Source: Yoonia maricola (GTDB taxonomy: Bacteria > Pseudomonadota > Alphaproteobacteria > Rhodobacterales > Rhodobacteraceae). Taken from it: a stretch of 64,000 nucleotides of DNA. A program made the position numbers and the translations under genes. Shown in pieces: positions 43,831 to 51,689 of this stretch (positions are counted from its first letter, which is position 1; every line of letters starts with the position of its first letter). Location of the stretch: positions 496,001-560,000 of the forward strand of contig NZ_PGTY01000001.1 in NCBI RefSeq assembly GCF_002797915.1, in the 5' to 3' direction. Under the pieces are notes generated by a model. It saw only the letters and a list, made by a program, of their open reading frames with translations. It was not told the origin of the DNA and made no database searches.

Positions 43831-43898
43831 GATGATCCCCTGTGGCTAAGTCATAAGACCTATATGCAGCAGGGGTCCAATTCGCAATATCGCAATCC

Positions 43899-44459
43899 TT
43901 ATGCGAGATGCACGAACTGCGCGCCTTGACCAATCGGTTTGCCGCCGGCGATTCCACGCAAGGTCGCTTCTATCGCGGCACCATCGGCACCATGGTAGTA
44001 GAAGAACGTGTAGCGTTCGCCTGCGTTGCTGCCACCATAGCTATAGCCCTCACCAAGGGCCGCGACGATCTCTTCGCTGAATGCGTCGGGGTCAAAGTCC
44101 TCATATGCGCTGTCTGGCAGCCCTGTTCCGTCCAAGCCCACGCCAACCACGCTTACGGTGCCAAACTGCTTGAGCACCTCACCATCGTCATTGAGGAACT
44201 GTGTGTTTTTAGGTGCTCCAAGCTCTGTCAGAATTGCTTGCAGCGCGGTCAAGTGCGCCTCTGACAGGTCCGGCAATGCGATTTCAAGGTCGCAAAACTG
44301 TATCTCCCCGTCTGCGTCCATCATGGTGCCGCCTCCCGAGACCTCTCCCTCACCGGTGGCCTCAAAGCGCTCTTCAAGGGGTTCTTCCCAGAACTCTAGC
44401 CGTTCTAGCGGGCCGATCTTGAGCGGCAACCGCACTGTCAAGAAAGCTGGTTCAGCCAT
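43899..44459 (-). CDS. Hypothetical acidic protein
   Basis: A 186-residue cytoplasmic protein I do not recognise: FLTVRLPLKIGPLERLEFWEE, then CDLEIALPDLSEAHLTALQAILTELGAP, SVVGVGLDGTGLPDSAYED and a C-terminal GERYTFFYYHGADG. It looks like two small alpha/beta units without obvious catalytic residues. An AAGGTAAGAC ribosome-binding site precedes ATG 44459. It lies 33 nt downstream of sspB and 68 nt upstream of fumC on the same strand, so it may belong to one transcript; nothing else points to its role. Confidence 0.7.
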   Translation of the reverse strand: MAEPAFLTVRLPLKIGPLERLEFWEEPLEERFEATGEGEVSGGGTMMDADGEIQFCDLEIALPDLSEAHLTALQAILTELGAPKNTQFLNDDGEVLKQFGTVSVVGVGLDGTGLPDSAYEDFDPDAFSEEIVAALGEGYSYGGSNAGERYTFFYYHGADGAAIEATLRGIAGGKPIGQGAQFVHLA

Positions 44460-44492
44460 GTCTTACCTTTGATATGATGAAGTGTTGGGCGT

Positions 44493-44975
44493 TTACTTGC
44501 GGAATTGATCCAGGCTGACGACTTCGGCTTCTTTCGGGCCGTCATCTTCAGGTTCATCCGGTTCGACCATTTCGTCCATTGGCGCCTCTTCGTCGTTGGC
44601 CAATACGGTGTCGTCATCTTCGTCCTGTGTTTCAAACCGCAGGCCGAATTCGACGGATGGGTCGACAAAGGTTTTGATAGCATCATAGGGGATATACAAT
44701 GTCTCGGGGTTGTCGCCAAAGTTCAGGGTGATCGTAAACCCTTCATTCGTGACGTCCAGATTATCAAACCAATGCTGGATCACCACGGTCATTTCACCGG
44801 GGTAACGGTCAGAGAGCCAATCGGCGATCTCGACATCGGGGTGCATCGTATCGAAGGTCACAAAAAAGTGGTGCTGACCGGGAAGCCCATTTTTTTGTAC
44901 ATCGGTCAAGACTTCCTGAATAAGCCCACGCATGGCGCGGTGCATCAGATTCCCATAATCAATCGTACTGGTCAC
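44493..44975 (-). CDS. sspB: ClpXP adaptor SspB (alphaproteobacterial type)
   Basis: 160 aa. SspB-alpha tethers ssrA-tagged proteins to ClpXP. The start is GTG 44975 with a GGGGAG ribosome-binding site; the protein then reads TSTIDYGNLMHRAMRGLIQE. Seen: the substrate-binding barrel HHFFVTFDTMHPDVEIADWL, YPGEMTVVIQHWFDNL, LNFGDNPETLYIPYDAIKTFVDPSVEFGL; an acidic linker; and the short C-terminal ClpX-binding peptide AEVVSLDQFRK. A much longer frame to 45551 runs through chrA antisense and is rejected. It lies 2.2 kb from the tmRNA gene. Confidence 0.93.
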   Translation of the reverse strand: MTSTIDYGNLMHRAMRGLIQEVLTDVQKNGLPGQHHFFVTFDTMHPDVEIADWLSDRYPGEMTVVIQHWFDNLDVTNEGFTITLNFGDNPETLYIPYDAIKTFVDPSVEFGLRFETQDEDDDTVLANDEEAPMDEMVEPDEPEDDGPKEAEVVSLDQFRK

Positions 44976-45040
44976 AATCCAAATCTCCCCGATTGGTAGG
45001 ACTACCATAAGGGATTCGATGCCGGTTGAAAGGGGGCGTG

Positions 45041-46294
45041 TCAGATCATGCCGGTTGTGGCGGATACGCTCAGGCTGAGTGCTGCTGAAACAAGCAGGAC
45101 AAGAGGCAGGGGCCAATGCCGCCATAGCACAAGTACGCCGGTAATACCGGCAAGTCCAAGGGCCAAAGGTTGCAGTGTCATCAGATTTGGCCAGATCGTT
45201 TGGATCGGTCCCGCAGATATGTTGCTGACCTCGGCAAAAAAAACATGCAGGGCGAACCACAGTGACAGGTTGGCGATGACACCTACTACCGCTGCCGTGA
45301 TGGCGGCCAGCGCACCGCGCAGGCGCGGCCGCCCGTCCAGCCAATCGATCAGCGGCGCACCGGCAAAGATCCAGATAAAGCAAGGCACAAACGTCACCCA
45401 GAGTGTCAGTGCACCAGCCAGCAGCGCCAAAGATACGCCGCCCTCGGCCAATCCTGCAATCATGGCGACGAATTGTGTCACCAGGATAAGCGGACCGGGT
45501 GTGGTTTCCGCCAACCCCAGCGCGTCCATCATTTGCGGGGTGGTCAGCCATGCGTAGGACACAACGACTTCTTGTGTCATATAGGCCAAGACAGCGTAAG
45601 CGCCGCCGAATGTGACGACTGCGAGGGTTGAAAAGAACACTCCGATCTCTTGCAGAAATGTGTTGCCCGAAAGCGCGATTATCCCAAAGGGCGCGGCCCA
45701 GATCGCCGCGCCAATCAGGATAATCCTCATGCTTTGCCGCATCGTACCCGATTGAACCTTACGGGCTGCGGCCTCTCCCGGTTGGCCCAAAGCGCCGATG
45801 ATCGCTGCCAAAAGGATAACCAATGGAAAGGGTAAGGCGAAAAGGAAGAGCGCGATGAAAGCGAAGGTCGCGAGGATCATATGTGCGGGTTTGATCAGCG
45901 CGCGCTTGGCGATCTTGATCAATGCCTCGATCACGATGATCACCACCGTCGCCTTCACTCCAAGAAACAGGGCCTGCACGATGGCCATGTTACCGTAAGA
46001 TCCATAGGCCAGTGCCAGCGCCATGATCACAACAGCACCCGGCAGCACGAATAGCCAACCACCGATCAGCCCGCCTATAATCCCGTGCCGCTTCCACCCT
46101 GCATATGTGGCCAGCTGCATCGCCTCTGGTCCCGGTAGCAGCATGCAAAAGGACAAGGCGCGCAGGAACTGATCTTCACGCAGCCATTGACGTTGTTCGA
46201 CCAGTTCCTTGTGCATCAACGCGATTTGAGCCGCAGGCCCACCAAAGGACAAAAGCCCGATGCGTCCAAAGACGCGGATTAATTCGCCAGTCAT
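45041..46294 (-). CDS. chrA: Chromate transporter ChrA
   Basis: A 417-residue CHR-family membrane protein of the long, bidomain type. The N-terminal half begins LIRVFGRIGLLSFGGPAAQIALMHKE with PGPEAMQLATYAGW. The C-terminal half repeats the pattern with TLAVVTFGGAYAVLAYMTQEVV and ETTPGPLILVTQFVAMIAG. The FGG and PGP motifs are CHR signatures. It exports chromate, driven by the membrane potential. There is no chrB regulator next to it. The start ATG 46294 is clear. It is on the same strand as sspB, 65 nt upstream of it. Confidence 0.92.
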   Translation of the reverse strand: MTGELIRVFGRIGLLSFGGPAAQIALMHKELVEQRQWLREDQFLRALSFCMLLPGPEAMQLATYAGWKRHGIIGGLIGGWLFVLPGAVVIMALALAYGSYGNMAIVQALFLGVKATVVIIVIEALIKIAKRALIKPAHMILATFAFIALFLFALPFPLVILLAAIIGALGQPGEAAARKVQSGTMRQSMRIILIGAAIWAAPFGIIALSGNTFLQEIGVFFSTLAVVTFGGAYAVLAYMTQEVVVSYAWLTTPQMMDALGLAETTPGPLILVTQFVAMIAGLAEGGVSLALLAGALTLWVTFVPCFIWIFAGAPLIDWLDGRPRLRGALAAITAAVVGVIANLSLWFALHVFFAEVSNISAGPIQTIWPNLMTLQPLALGLAGITGVLVLWRHWPLPLVLLVSAALSLSVSATTGMI

Positions 46295-46428
46295 GTATCG
46301 TGACCTTCACCTTGTCCATCACGCGCCCATCGATACAAGGCATCGTAAAGTAGCATCCCTGCATCCAATTGTGCGGTATCATCACGAAACATACGTGACA
46401 AACCAACCGATACCGCAACGCGATTTGC

Positions 46429-47079
46429 TTAGCCGAAAATACGGCTGATCTCGCGCAGGATTTTGGCGCGGATGGTTTGGGGGTATTCGCGGTGGGTCCG
46501 GGCCGTCATGACAAAGCCGTCGCGGGTGATGACCGCACCCCGGAAAAAGTTTGTGATTGCCAAACCCATCGATTCGATCGCGATGCCATTTATGGTGACC
46601 CCGGCGCGCTCTGCTGCGTTACGGGCCGCACGTACATCAGACCCGCCATTGGGTGTGCCATCGCCCGAGACATCTATGACATTGCGGTTGCAGCCCGTCA
46701 CTTGATCAAACAGCCCCAGCGAAAAATAGATCGCCTCGGCTGGGGCGGTATCGGACAGTACAAAGGCCCGTTCCATTAGGCGTGCCTTTTGTGCAAATGC
46801 TTCAACATCCAACGCAGTGCGCATCTGGGTCCATGGGATGGAAATTGTCTGTTTATCGACACCGGACCATTGCACCACAGCCAGATAATTTTCGCCGGCC
46901 ACCATCGTCTCGATAATCTCGGCGTCGCGTAGTGCGTCGGCCAGCCCATCTGTCTGTAGCCGATACTCTGCCATATCAATCGAGTTGGAGACATCTATCG
47001 TAAGGATAAGTGCGGTGTCGCATGCCTGTGACATGACGGGGAACACCGATAAAAGAGATACAAAAGTAAGCCGCAACAT
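46429..47079 (-). CDS. DUF1194 (VWA-like) exported protein
   Basis: 216 aa starting at 47079. The signal peptide MLRLTFVSLLSVFPVMSQA is followed by a von Willebrand A-like domain with the metal-ion site ILTIDVSNSIDMAEY (DxSxS) and VIDVSGDGTPNGGSDVRAARNAA. This is the DUF1194 pattern. The protein is probably periplasmic or secreted, with an unknown partner. An alternative start at 47121 would extend the N-terminus beyond the signal peptide. It ends 135 nt upstream of chrA, with nothing obvious in that gap. Confidence 0.83.
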   Translation of the reverse strand: MLRLTFVSLLSVFPVMSQACDTALILTIDVSNSIDMAEYRLQTDGLADALRDAEIIETMVAGENYLAVVQWSGVDKQTISIPWTQMRTALDVEAFAQKARLMERAFVLSDTAPAEAIYFSLGLFDQVTGCNRNVIDVSGDGTPNGGSDVRAARNAAERAGVTINGIAIESMGLAITNFFRGAVITRDGFVMTARTHREYPQTIRAKILREISRIFG

Positions 47080-47187
47080 CAGCTTATCGTGCGCAGAGCA
47101 AGGTTTTATTGCAAGCCACAAGATTGCCGCGGGAGAGAAAGTGCAGGTTTCTGTTGCCAGGTACCTGCGAACCCCGCCCTAGGTCGC

Positions 47188-47466
47188 AAAACCTAAGGAG
47201 TTAAGGTTCGATATTAGGCACAGCTTACGCTGCGACTGCCATCGGTGCATTGTTGTCATTTGCAACTATACAATTTGTACCGATAACGGTGGTAACTCAC
47301 CGAGACAAAGCTAACACCTTTAGACGTTCGTCGATCCTATTTCGGCCCCATGGCCCCCAAATGAAGGGTGTTTGGTGGAGCCGCCGGGTACCGCCCCCGG
47401 GTCCGATCCGCTTATTACGAGCGCGTTTATGTCCATAGTCCCGAGGGACAGCGTAGATATAAGCAA
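47188..47466 (-). ncRNA. ssrA: Transfer-messenger RNA (circularly permuted, two-piece)
   Basis: Alphaproteobacterial tmRNA on the minus strand. The acceptor piece comes first: about 47466-47373, helix GCTTAT/ATAAGC, a GTCCC/GGGAC hairpin, the T-arm region and the 3' end GGCTCCACCA. After a ~14-nt intervening loop the coding piece starts near 47358 with GGGGCC, which pairs with GGCTCC of the acceptor, followed by GGATCGACGAACG. The tag reading frame at 47263-47225 encodes ANDNNAPMAVAA and a TAA stop, a classic proteolysis tag ending in Ala-Ala. The ends are approximate. It rescues stalled ribosomes; tagged proteins go to ClpXP via SspB, encoded at 44493-44975. Confidence 0.92.
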
Positions 47467-47494
47467 GGTCCGGCACTGCCGCAAGGGGCTGGTG

Positions 47495-47839
47495 TCATAG
47501 GTTCAGTAGGATCGCAGGAACACCAACGGCGGCTTCAACAATGAAATAGATCCATTTCTTTTGTGATGCGCCATCGATGATAATCGAGGTCAAACGTCCC
47601 GTTGCGGCCCCACACCAGCAAAAACCCAACATCACATAGGCCTCTGGTGTCCCCAACCACAGCGCACCAAGACCCATGCCGACAAACAAGCAGCCGACCG
47701 AGGCGCGTACTTCCGATGCGCCCATCGTGGTTTCGCCCATCTGAAGGTCAAGCGCGCCAAGCGTATAGCGTGGCATCAGCCATCCAAAGCAACCCAGCCC
47801 TATGCTGAGTATTGCGAAAATGATGTTGAGAATGTCCAT
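47495..47839 (-). CDS. DUF4345-like membrane protein
   Basis: A 114-residue protein with four predicted membrane helices. Segments such as SIGLGCFGWLMPRYTL, MGASEVRASVGCLFVGMGLGALWLG and CGAATGRLTSIIIDG match the general DUF4345 pattern. The function is unknown. The start ATG 47839 gives MDILNIIFAILS. It ends 28 nt upstream of the tmRNA gene on the same strand and lies downstream of hemN. Confidence 0.72.
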   Translation of the reverse strand: MDILNIIFAILSIGLGCFGWLMPRYTLGALDLQMGETTMGASEVRASVGCLFVGMGLGALWLGTPEAYVMLGFCWCGAATGRLTSIIIDGASQKKWIYFIVEAAVGVPAILLNL

Positions 47840-47904
47840 GGCGAAGCTTTCTTGTTTGCCCGCCGAAACGTGGGGCGGTCGCCTACAAGATCAATGCTGA
47901 CGGT

Positions 47905-49254
47905 TCAGGACGCTTGCGAATACTGCGCGGCGATATCGCCAAAGCTGTCATAGCGTTGCGCGACGATCCGTGTCAGCGGTCGCCCCGCCGGCGTGATCCG
48001 CAGGCCCTGGCCTGTCGCAGTAACATATCCGGCAAACTCTTCGAGGATAGCGTTGTGGATCGGCAAGAGGTCGCGTGCATCGGCATGGGCATCAAGTTTC
48101 TGCAGATCAATCTCAAAATCGCACATCAGCATATTGATCGCAGCTGCGCGCAGCCGGTCTTTGGCTGTCATCTGATACCCGCGATGGCCGGGTAGCTTCC
48201 CTGCCTCAACTCTTTCAACATAGGCGGCTGTGGCCGCCGCATTCTGAACGTAGCCTTGTGCAAATTGCGAAATCGAAGACGCGCCGATCCCGACAAGTGT
48301 GGGGCAGGTGTCATCGGTATAACCCTGGAAGTTGCGGCGCAGATGGCCGCTGTTGGCGGCTATCGTCAGGTTATCGCCCGGTTTGCCGAAATGATCGATG
48401 CCAATCGCCTGATAGCCGCTGCTGGTAAAAGCCACAGCGGCTTGCTGGGCAAGATGGTAGCGCTGTTCTTCGCCGGGCAGCGCATCATCCGGGATCAACT
48501 TTTGTCGTTTGGAAAACGTTGGCACATGGGCATAGCCGAACAGGGCGATGCGGTCAGGGTCCAGCGCGTGGACCTTGGCGATGGTGTTGGCAAGCTTTGC
48601 AGGCGTTTGATGCGGTAAACCATAGACCAGATCAGCGTTTAACGAGGTGATACCAGCGGCCCGCAGGCTATCAACGCAGGCAAGGGTGGTTGCAAAGCTT
48701 TGCTCGCGCCCGATCGCTTGTTGCACATCAACTGCAAAATCCTGAATGCCAATACTGGCGCGGGTCATGCCCACATCTGCAAGCACCGCGATTTTGTCGT
48801 CGTCAACCAGCGTCGGATCAATCTCGACTGAAAAGCTGAAATCGGGGGCAGGGGGGATCACATCCTGGATCGCCTGCGCAAGGTCCCGGATCATATCAGG
48901 GGGCAGGATTGTTGGCGTTCCGCCGCCCCAATGCATTTGCCCCATGCGCACGCCAGCAGGCAATGTGGCGCGCAAAAGTGCCAGTTCTTCTTTCACTACC
49001 CGCAGATAGTTGGCGACCGGTTTCAGCGTCGTCGTTCCTTGTGTGCGGCAGGCACAAAACCAGCAAAGCCGCTCACAAAAGGGTATGTGGATATAGACCG
49101 ACACCGGTGTCGCCGGGTCCAGCGACTTGAGGCAACTGACTTGAAATGTCTCTTCCGTCTGCGGGCAGAAGGCCGTTGCGGGCGGATAGCTGGTGTAGCG
49201 GGGCACGCGGGCGTCAAACAGACCCATGCGGCGCAGGTGATCGATGTGTTCCAT
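47905..49254 (-). CDS. hemN: Oxygen-independent coproporphyrinogen III dehydrogenase
   Basis: 449 aa, a radical SAM enzyme of anaerobic heme and chlorophyll synthesis that decarboxylates coproporphyrinogen III. It starts at ATG 49254 (MEHIDHLRRMGLFD), followed by the HemN-specific RVPRYTSYPPATAF. The [4Fe-4S] motif is YIHIPFCERLCWFCACRTQ, then GGGTPTILPP, SIGIQDFAVDVQQAIGR and DLVYGLPHQT. The longer frame to 49311 is less likely because an FNR-like site lies there. In this group hemN is commonly induced at low oxygen by FnrL. Confidence 0.94.
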   Translation of the reverse strand: MEHIDHLRRMGLFDARVPRYTSYPPATAFCPQTEETFQVSCLKSLDPATPVSVYIHIPFCERLCWFCACRTQGTTTLKPVANYLRVVKEELALLRATLPAGVRMGQMHWGGGTPTILPPDMIRDLAQAIQDVIPPAPDFSFSVEIDPTLVDDDKIAVLADVGMTRASIGIQDFAVDVQQAIGREQSFATTLACVDSLRAAGITSLNADLVYGLPHQTPAKLANTIAKVHALDPDRIALFGYAHVPTFSKRQKLIPDDALPGEEQRYHLAQQAAVAFTSSGYQAIGIDHFGKPGDNLTIAANSGHLRRNFQGYTDDTCPTLVGIGASSISQFAQGYVQNAAATAAYVERVEAGKLPGHRGYQMTAKDRLRAAAINMLMCDFEIDLQKLDAHADARDLLPIHNAILEEFAGYVTATGQGLRITPAGRPLTRIVAQRYDSFGDIAAQYSQAS

Positions 49255-49288
49255 AACGCTTGAGTGCCAGAACAATCCATCGGTTTTA

Positions 49289-49302
49289 TTGCGCCAGATC
49301 AA
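49289..49302. promoter_or_regulatory. Candidate FnrL-type site upstream of hemN
   Basis: TTGCG-CCAG-ATCAA against the consensus TTGAT-N4-ATCAA: 8 of 10 positions fit. The centre lies about 41 nt upstream of the hemN ATG, as expected for an activator site if the transcript has almost no leader. The function fits, as hemN is an FNR target in many proteobacteria, but a single imperfect match is weak evidence. Confidence 0.4.
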
Positions 49303-49317
49303 ATGGTGCAAGAAATC

Positions 49318-49923
49318 CTAGCTGAGTTGGTTTATAAAGCAGGCAGAAACTTCAGCGATTTGTTCGGGCGTGCTATCGCGCCGGAAGAAAGTTTTGAAGC
49401 CTGTTTCGGGGAACATCAGGTAGGTCTGGGTAGAGTGATCGACCAGATAATACTCTGGATCACCCTCTTGGACCCGGTAGTAGGTTTTATAGGCCTGGCT
49501 GGCCGCTTTGACTTGCTCAGGCGTGCCTGTCAGCCCGATCATGTCCTCATGGAAATTATCCGTAAAATCGCGCACCACCTCTACTGTGTCTCGCTGTGGA
49601 TCGACTGATATAAAGACAGTGCCCAGATCAAGCCCCTGATCTTCCAGTATATAAGCTGCTTGCGCGTTACGCGCGCTGTCGAGCGGGCAGACATCGGGGC
49701 AGAATGTATAGCCGAAATAGACTAAAGTCGGTTTGGTGATGACATCGGAATCTGTGACGGTTTCGCCTGTTTCTGAGACCAGTTCAAACGGGCCGCCAAT
49801 GGTGCTGCCAGCGACGGCCGTGTCGCCGCATGGATCGGGTGTGGCGTTCTGCGACTGCCATGCATAGATGCCGATCGCGGCGGCGGCAGCGAGGGTGGTT
49901 GATCCGAATATCACTGCTTTCAT
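49318..49923 (-). CDS. SCO1/SenC family copper chaperone
   Basis: 201 aa, starting at ATG 49923 with an AGGAGG ribosome-binding site. One N-terminal membrane anchor (residues 3-22) is followed by a periplasmic thioredoxin-like domain. The copper ligands are Cys75 and Cys79 in YFGYTFCPDVCPLDS and a later His in YYLVDHSTQTYLM. It also has VFISVDPQRDTVEVVRDF. It delivers copper to cytochrome c oxidase CuA or acts in thiol redox. It lies directly upstream of hemN on the same strand, with the FNR-like site between them. The longer frame to 50085 is not SCO-like. Confidence 0.92.
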   Translation of the reverse strand: MKAVIFGSTTLAAAAAIGIYAWQSQNATPDPCGDTAVAGSTIGGPFELVSETGETVTDSDVITKPTLVYFGYTFCPDVCPLDSARNAQAAYILEDQGLDLGTVFISVDPQRDTVEVVRDFTDNFHEDMIGLTGTPEQVKAASQAYKTYYRVQEGDPEYYLVDHSTQTYLMFPETGFKTFFRRDSTPEQIAEVSACFINQLS

Positions 49924-50098
49924 GAGTGCCTCCTGAAGCGATATGTGAGGTGATGCCACCGCTATCTTATCGCGGCGTACGTCAAAGCGCATTGGCGTAA
50001 TCGCCGCAGCGCGGTCACAACGCTGTGTTACGCGCGCAGTTCCCAAGGTCAAGCGGCATCGCGCAGCTTGGGTAAGGTGGATCATGATCCACCTCGCG

Positions 50099-50833
50099 TT
50101 AGCTGCGCTCGGCCTGCCGTTCGGCGATTACATCCTGTGCCAACTTTTGCGTATATTGGGCGAGTGCGGCCAGACTTTCATCGGCGGCACTGGCATCCTG
50201 TGCCTCAATCGCATCCGCAATACTGGTATGCAGAGATACGATCTTTTCCCGTGATCGCGCGCTGAAGGTGATCATATTCATCAAGGGTTGCATTGCTTCC
50301 ACAGCACCTGCCAGCTGATAGGACAACACCGGATTGCCCGCCGCATCAACCAATGCGCGATGAAATGCAACGTCCGACGCGCAAAAAGCCTCATCCGTGA
50401 GCCCGGGCTGGTTTTGCCTGTGCGCCTCGGCCCGCATGGTAGCAAGGTGGTCGGCAGTGCGACGTGTTGCTGACAGGGGTGCGCAGGCCCGCTCTAGCGC
50501 GTAGCGCGCTTCGCAAGCGGTCGCAAAGCTGATCTCATTCATTGACAACAAAAGCGTCGATGTCGTGATCTGCTGCCCGTAGGCATCTTCAAATTTTAGC
50601 CGGTTCACAAAAGCCCCACCGGTTGCCCCGCGTTGTGTGCGGATCAGGGATTGTGCGGCCAGTCTTTTCAGCGCTTCTCGTACCGTCGGCCGCGACACAT
50701 CAAATTGTTCGGCCAGTTCCGCTTCGGACGGCAAGCGTTCGTCAACCGGCAGGTCACCACAGATAATTGCATCGCGGATGGCTTTGGCAATCTGGGCTGA
50801 CAGATCAGCGGGGTTTTTTGGATCAATTTTCAT
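50099..50833 (-). CDS. GntR-family regulator, FCD (FadR-like) subfamily
   Basis: 244 aa. The winged helix spans about residues 10-75 (IRDAIICGDLPVDERLPSEAELAEQF, VSRPTVREALKRL). The all-helical FCD ligand-binding domain follows, with metal-ligand-type residues in CASDVAFHRALVDAAGN and LHTSIADAI. It is divergent from the DUF2182-DUF1326-DinB-dmdA run, with an operator candidate in the 75-nt gap. FCD regulators lie next to dmdA in other roseobacters, so it probably senses a DMSP-pathway metabolite (inference). The operator abuts its own start, implying autoregulation. Confidence 0.88.
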   Translation of the reverse strand: MKIDPKNPADLSAQIAKAIRDAIICGDLPVDERLPSEAELAEQFDVSRPTVREALKRLAAQSLIRTQRGATGGAFVNRLKFEDAYGQQITTSTLLLSMNEISFATACEARYALERACAPLSATRRTADHLATMRAEAHRQNQPGLTDEAFCASDVAFHRALVDAAGNPVLSYQLAGAVEAMQPLMNMITFSARSREKIVSLHTSIADAIEAQDASAADESLAALAQYTQKLAQDVIAERQAERS

Positions 50834-50858
50834 TTGTCAGACAATTAAACGTCTGACA
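50834..50858. promoter_or_regulatory. Palindromic operator candidate for the FCD GntR regulator
   Basis: Contains the 11-bp palindrome TTGTC-A-GACAA (50834-50844), and in addition perfect 8-bp arms TGTCAGAC and GTCTGACA (50835-50842 and 50851-50858) around AATTAAAC. FCD-subfamily regulators bind short palindromes of this TTGTC/GACAA kind. It lies against the regulator's start codon and 50 nt before the DUF2182 start, so it could control both directions. Confidence 0.65.
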
Positions 50859-50908
50859 TATGATTGTGCAAGTCTTGAGTCGCAGTTGACCGTTTGGGAG
50901 GGCGTCAT

Positions 50909-51676
50909 TTGCCGCATCTGGTGCGATCATCACTTTGGCTAATGTTTTTCGCCGCGATCCTTTTCGCGTGGTGGATGATGTATGTCATGGCGATGGACAT
51001 GGACCTTGATCTGTTGGGACGTCCGGGGCCTATGGGGCAGGCGATGGCGGATATGGACCCGCGTATGCCGATGGATATGCCGATGGCGCGCTTTGGTCCG
51101 CTTTTTGCAATGTGGGCGATCATGATGGCGGCGATGATGCTGCCCACTTTGGCACCCACGTTGACCACTTATGAGCGGCTGATGGTTAGTGCCGATGGGA
51201 CGCGCGCCGGGTGGGTTGGTGTACTGCTGGGTTACTTTATCGTCTGGGTCGGATTTGCCGCTGTGATCACCGCAGTCCAGCTTGCATTGCTTTTTGGTGG
51301 TGTGATCAATATGCTTGGCATCGCGCCAGTCTGGTTATCAGCGATTTTGCTGATCGTTGTTGGTGCTTTCCAATTCAGCCGCGTGAAGGAAGTCTGCCAT
51401 GGTGTGTGCCATGCGCCTATGACGTACTTCCTGGGCCATTGGAAAACCGGTTTCATTGGTGGTTTGCGTATGGGGCTGCGTTTAGGCGCATTTTGTGTGG
51501 TGTGTTGCTGGGGCTTCATGGCTCTCGGCTTTGTTGGTGGCGTGATGAGCTTGGCCTGGATGGGGCTGGCGACGCTGTTGATGGTATTCGAAAAACTGCC
51601 CGACATCGGGCACCGTGTGATCAAGCCGACCGGCGTGGTGCTTATCGCTGCTGGTCTGGGTTTGGCTGTCTTTTAG
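50909..51676 (+). CDS. DUF2182 integral membrane protein
   Basis: A 255-residue polytopic protein of the DUF2182 family (predicted metal-binding membrane proteins), with about six helices. Seen: FAMWAIMMAAMMLPTLAPTL, the Cys/His segment VKEVCHGVCHAPMTYFLGHW, and FCVVCCWGFMALGFVGGVM, which could bind metal. The start is taken as TTG 50909 behind GGGAGG; an in-frame TTG at 50894 is the alternative. It is followed after 13 nt by a DUF1326 gene, a pairing I remember as common. The biochemical role is not established. It is the first gene of a run leading into dmdA. Confidence 0.82.
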   Translation: MPHLVRSSLWLMFFAAILFAWWMMYVMAMDMDLDLLGRPGPMGQAMADMDPRMPMDMPMARFGPLFAMWAIMMAAMMLPTLAPTLTTYERLMVSADGTRAGWVGVLLGYFIVWVGFAAVITAVQLALLFGGVINMLGIAPVWLSAILLIVVGAFQFSRVKEVCHGVCHAPMTYFLGHWKTGFIGGLRMGLRLGAFCVVCCWGFMALGFVGGVMSLAWMGLATLLMVFEKLPDIGHRVIKPTGVVLIAAGLGLAVF

Positions 51677-51689
51677 AAAGGGACGAGAA

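Noticed and set aside
44976-45551. Long N-terminal extension of sspB
   Set aside because: The extension is antisense to chrA, while GTG 44975 has a good ribosome-binding site and matches the SspB N-terminus.
47250-47438. 62-codon open frame on the plus strand
   Set aside because: It lies entirely over the minus-strand tmRNA gene.
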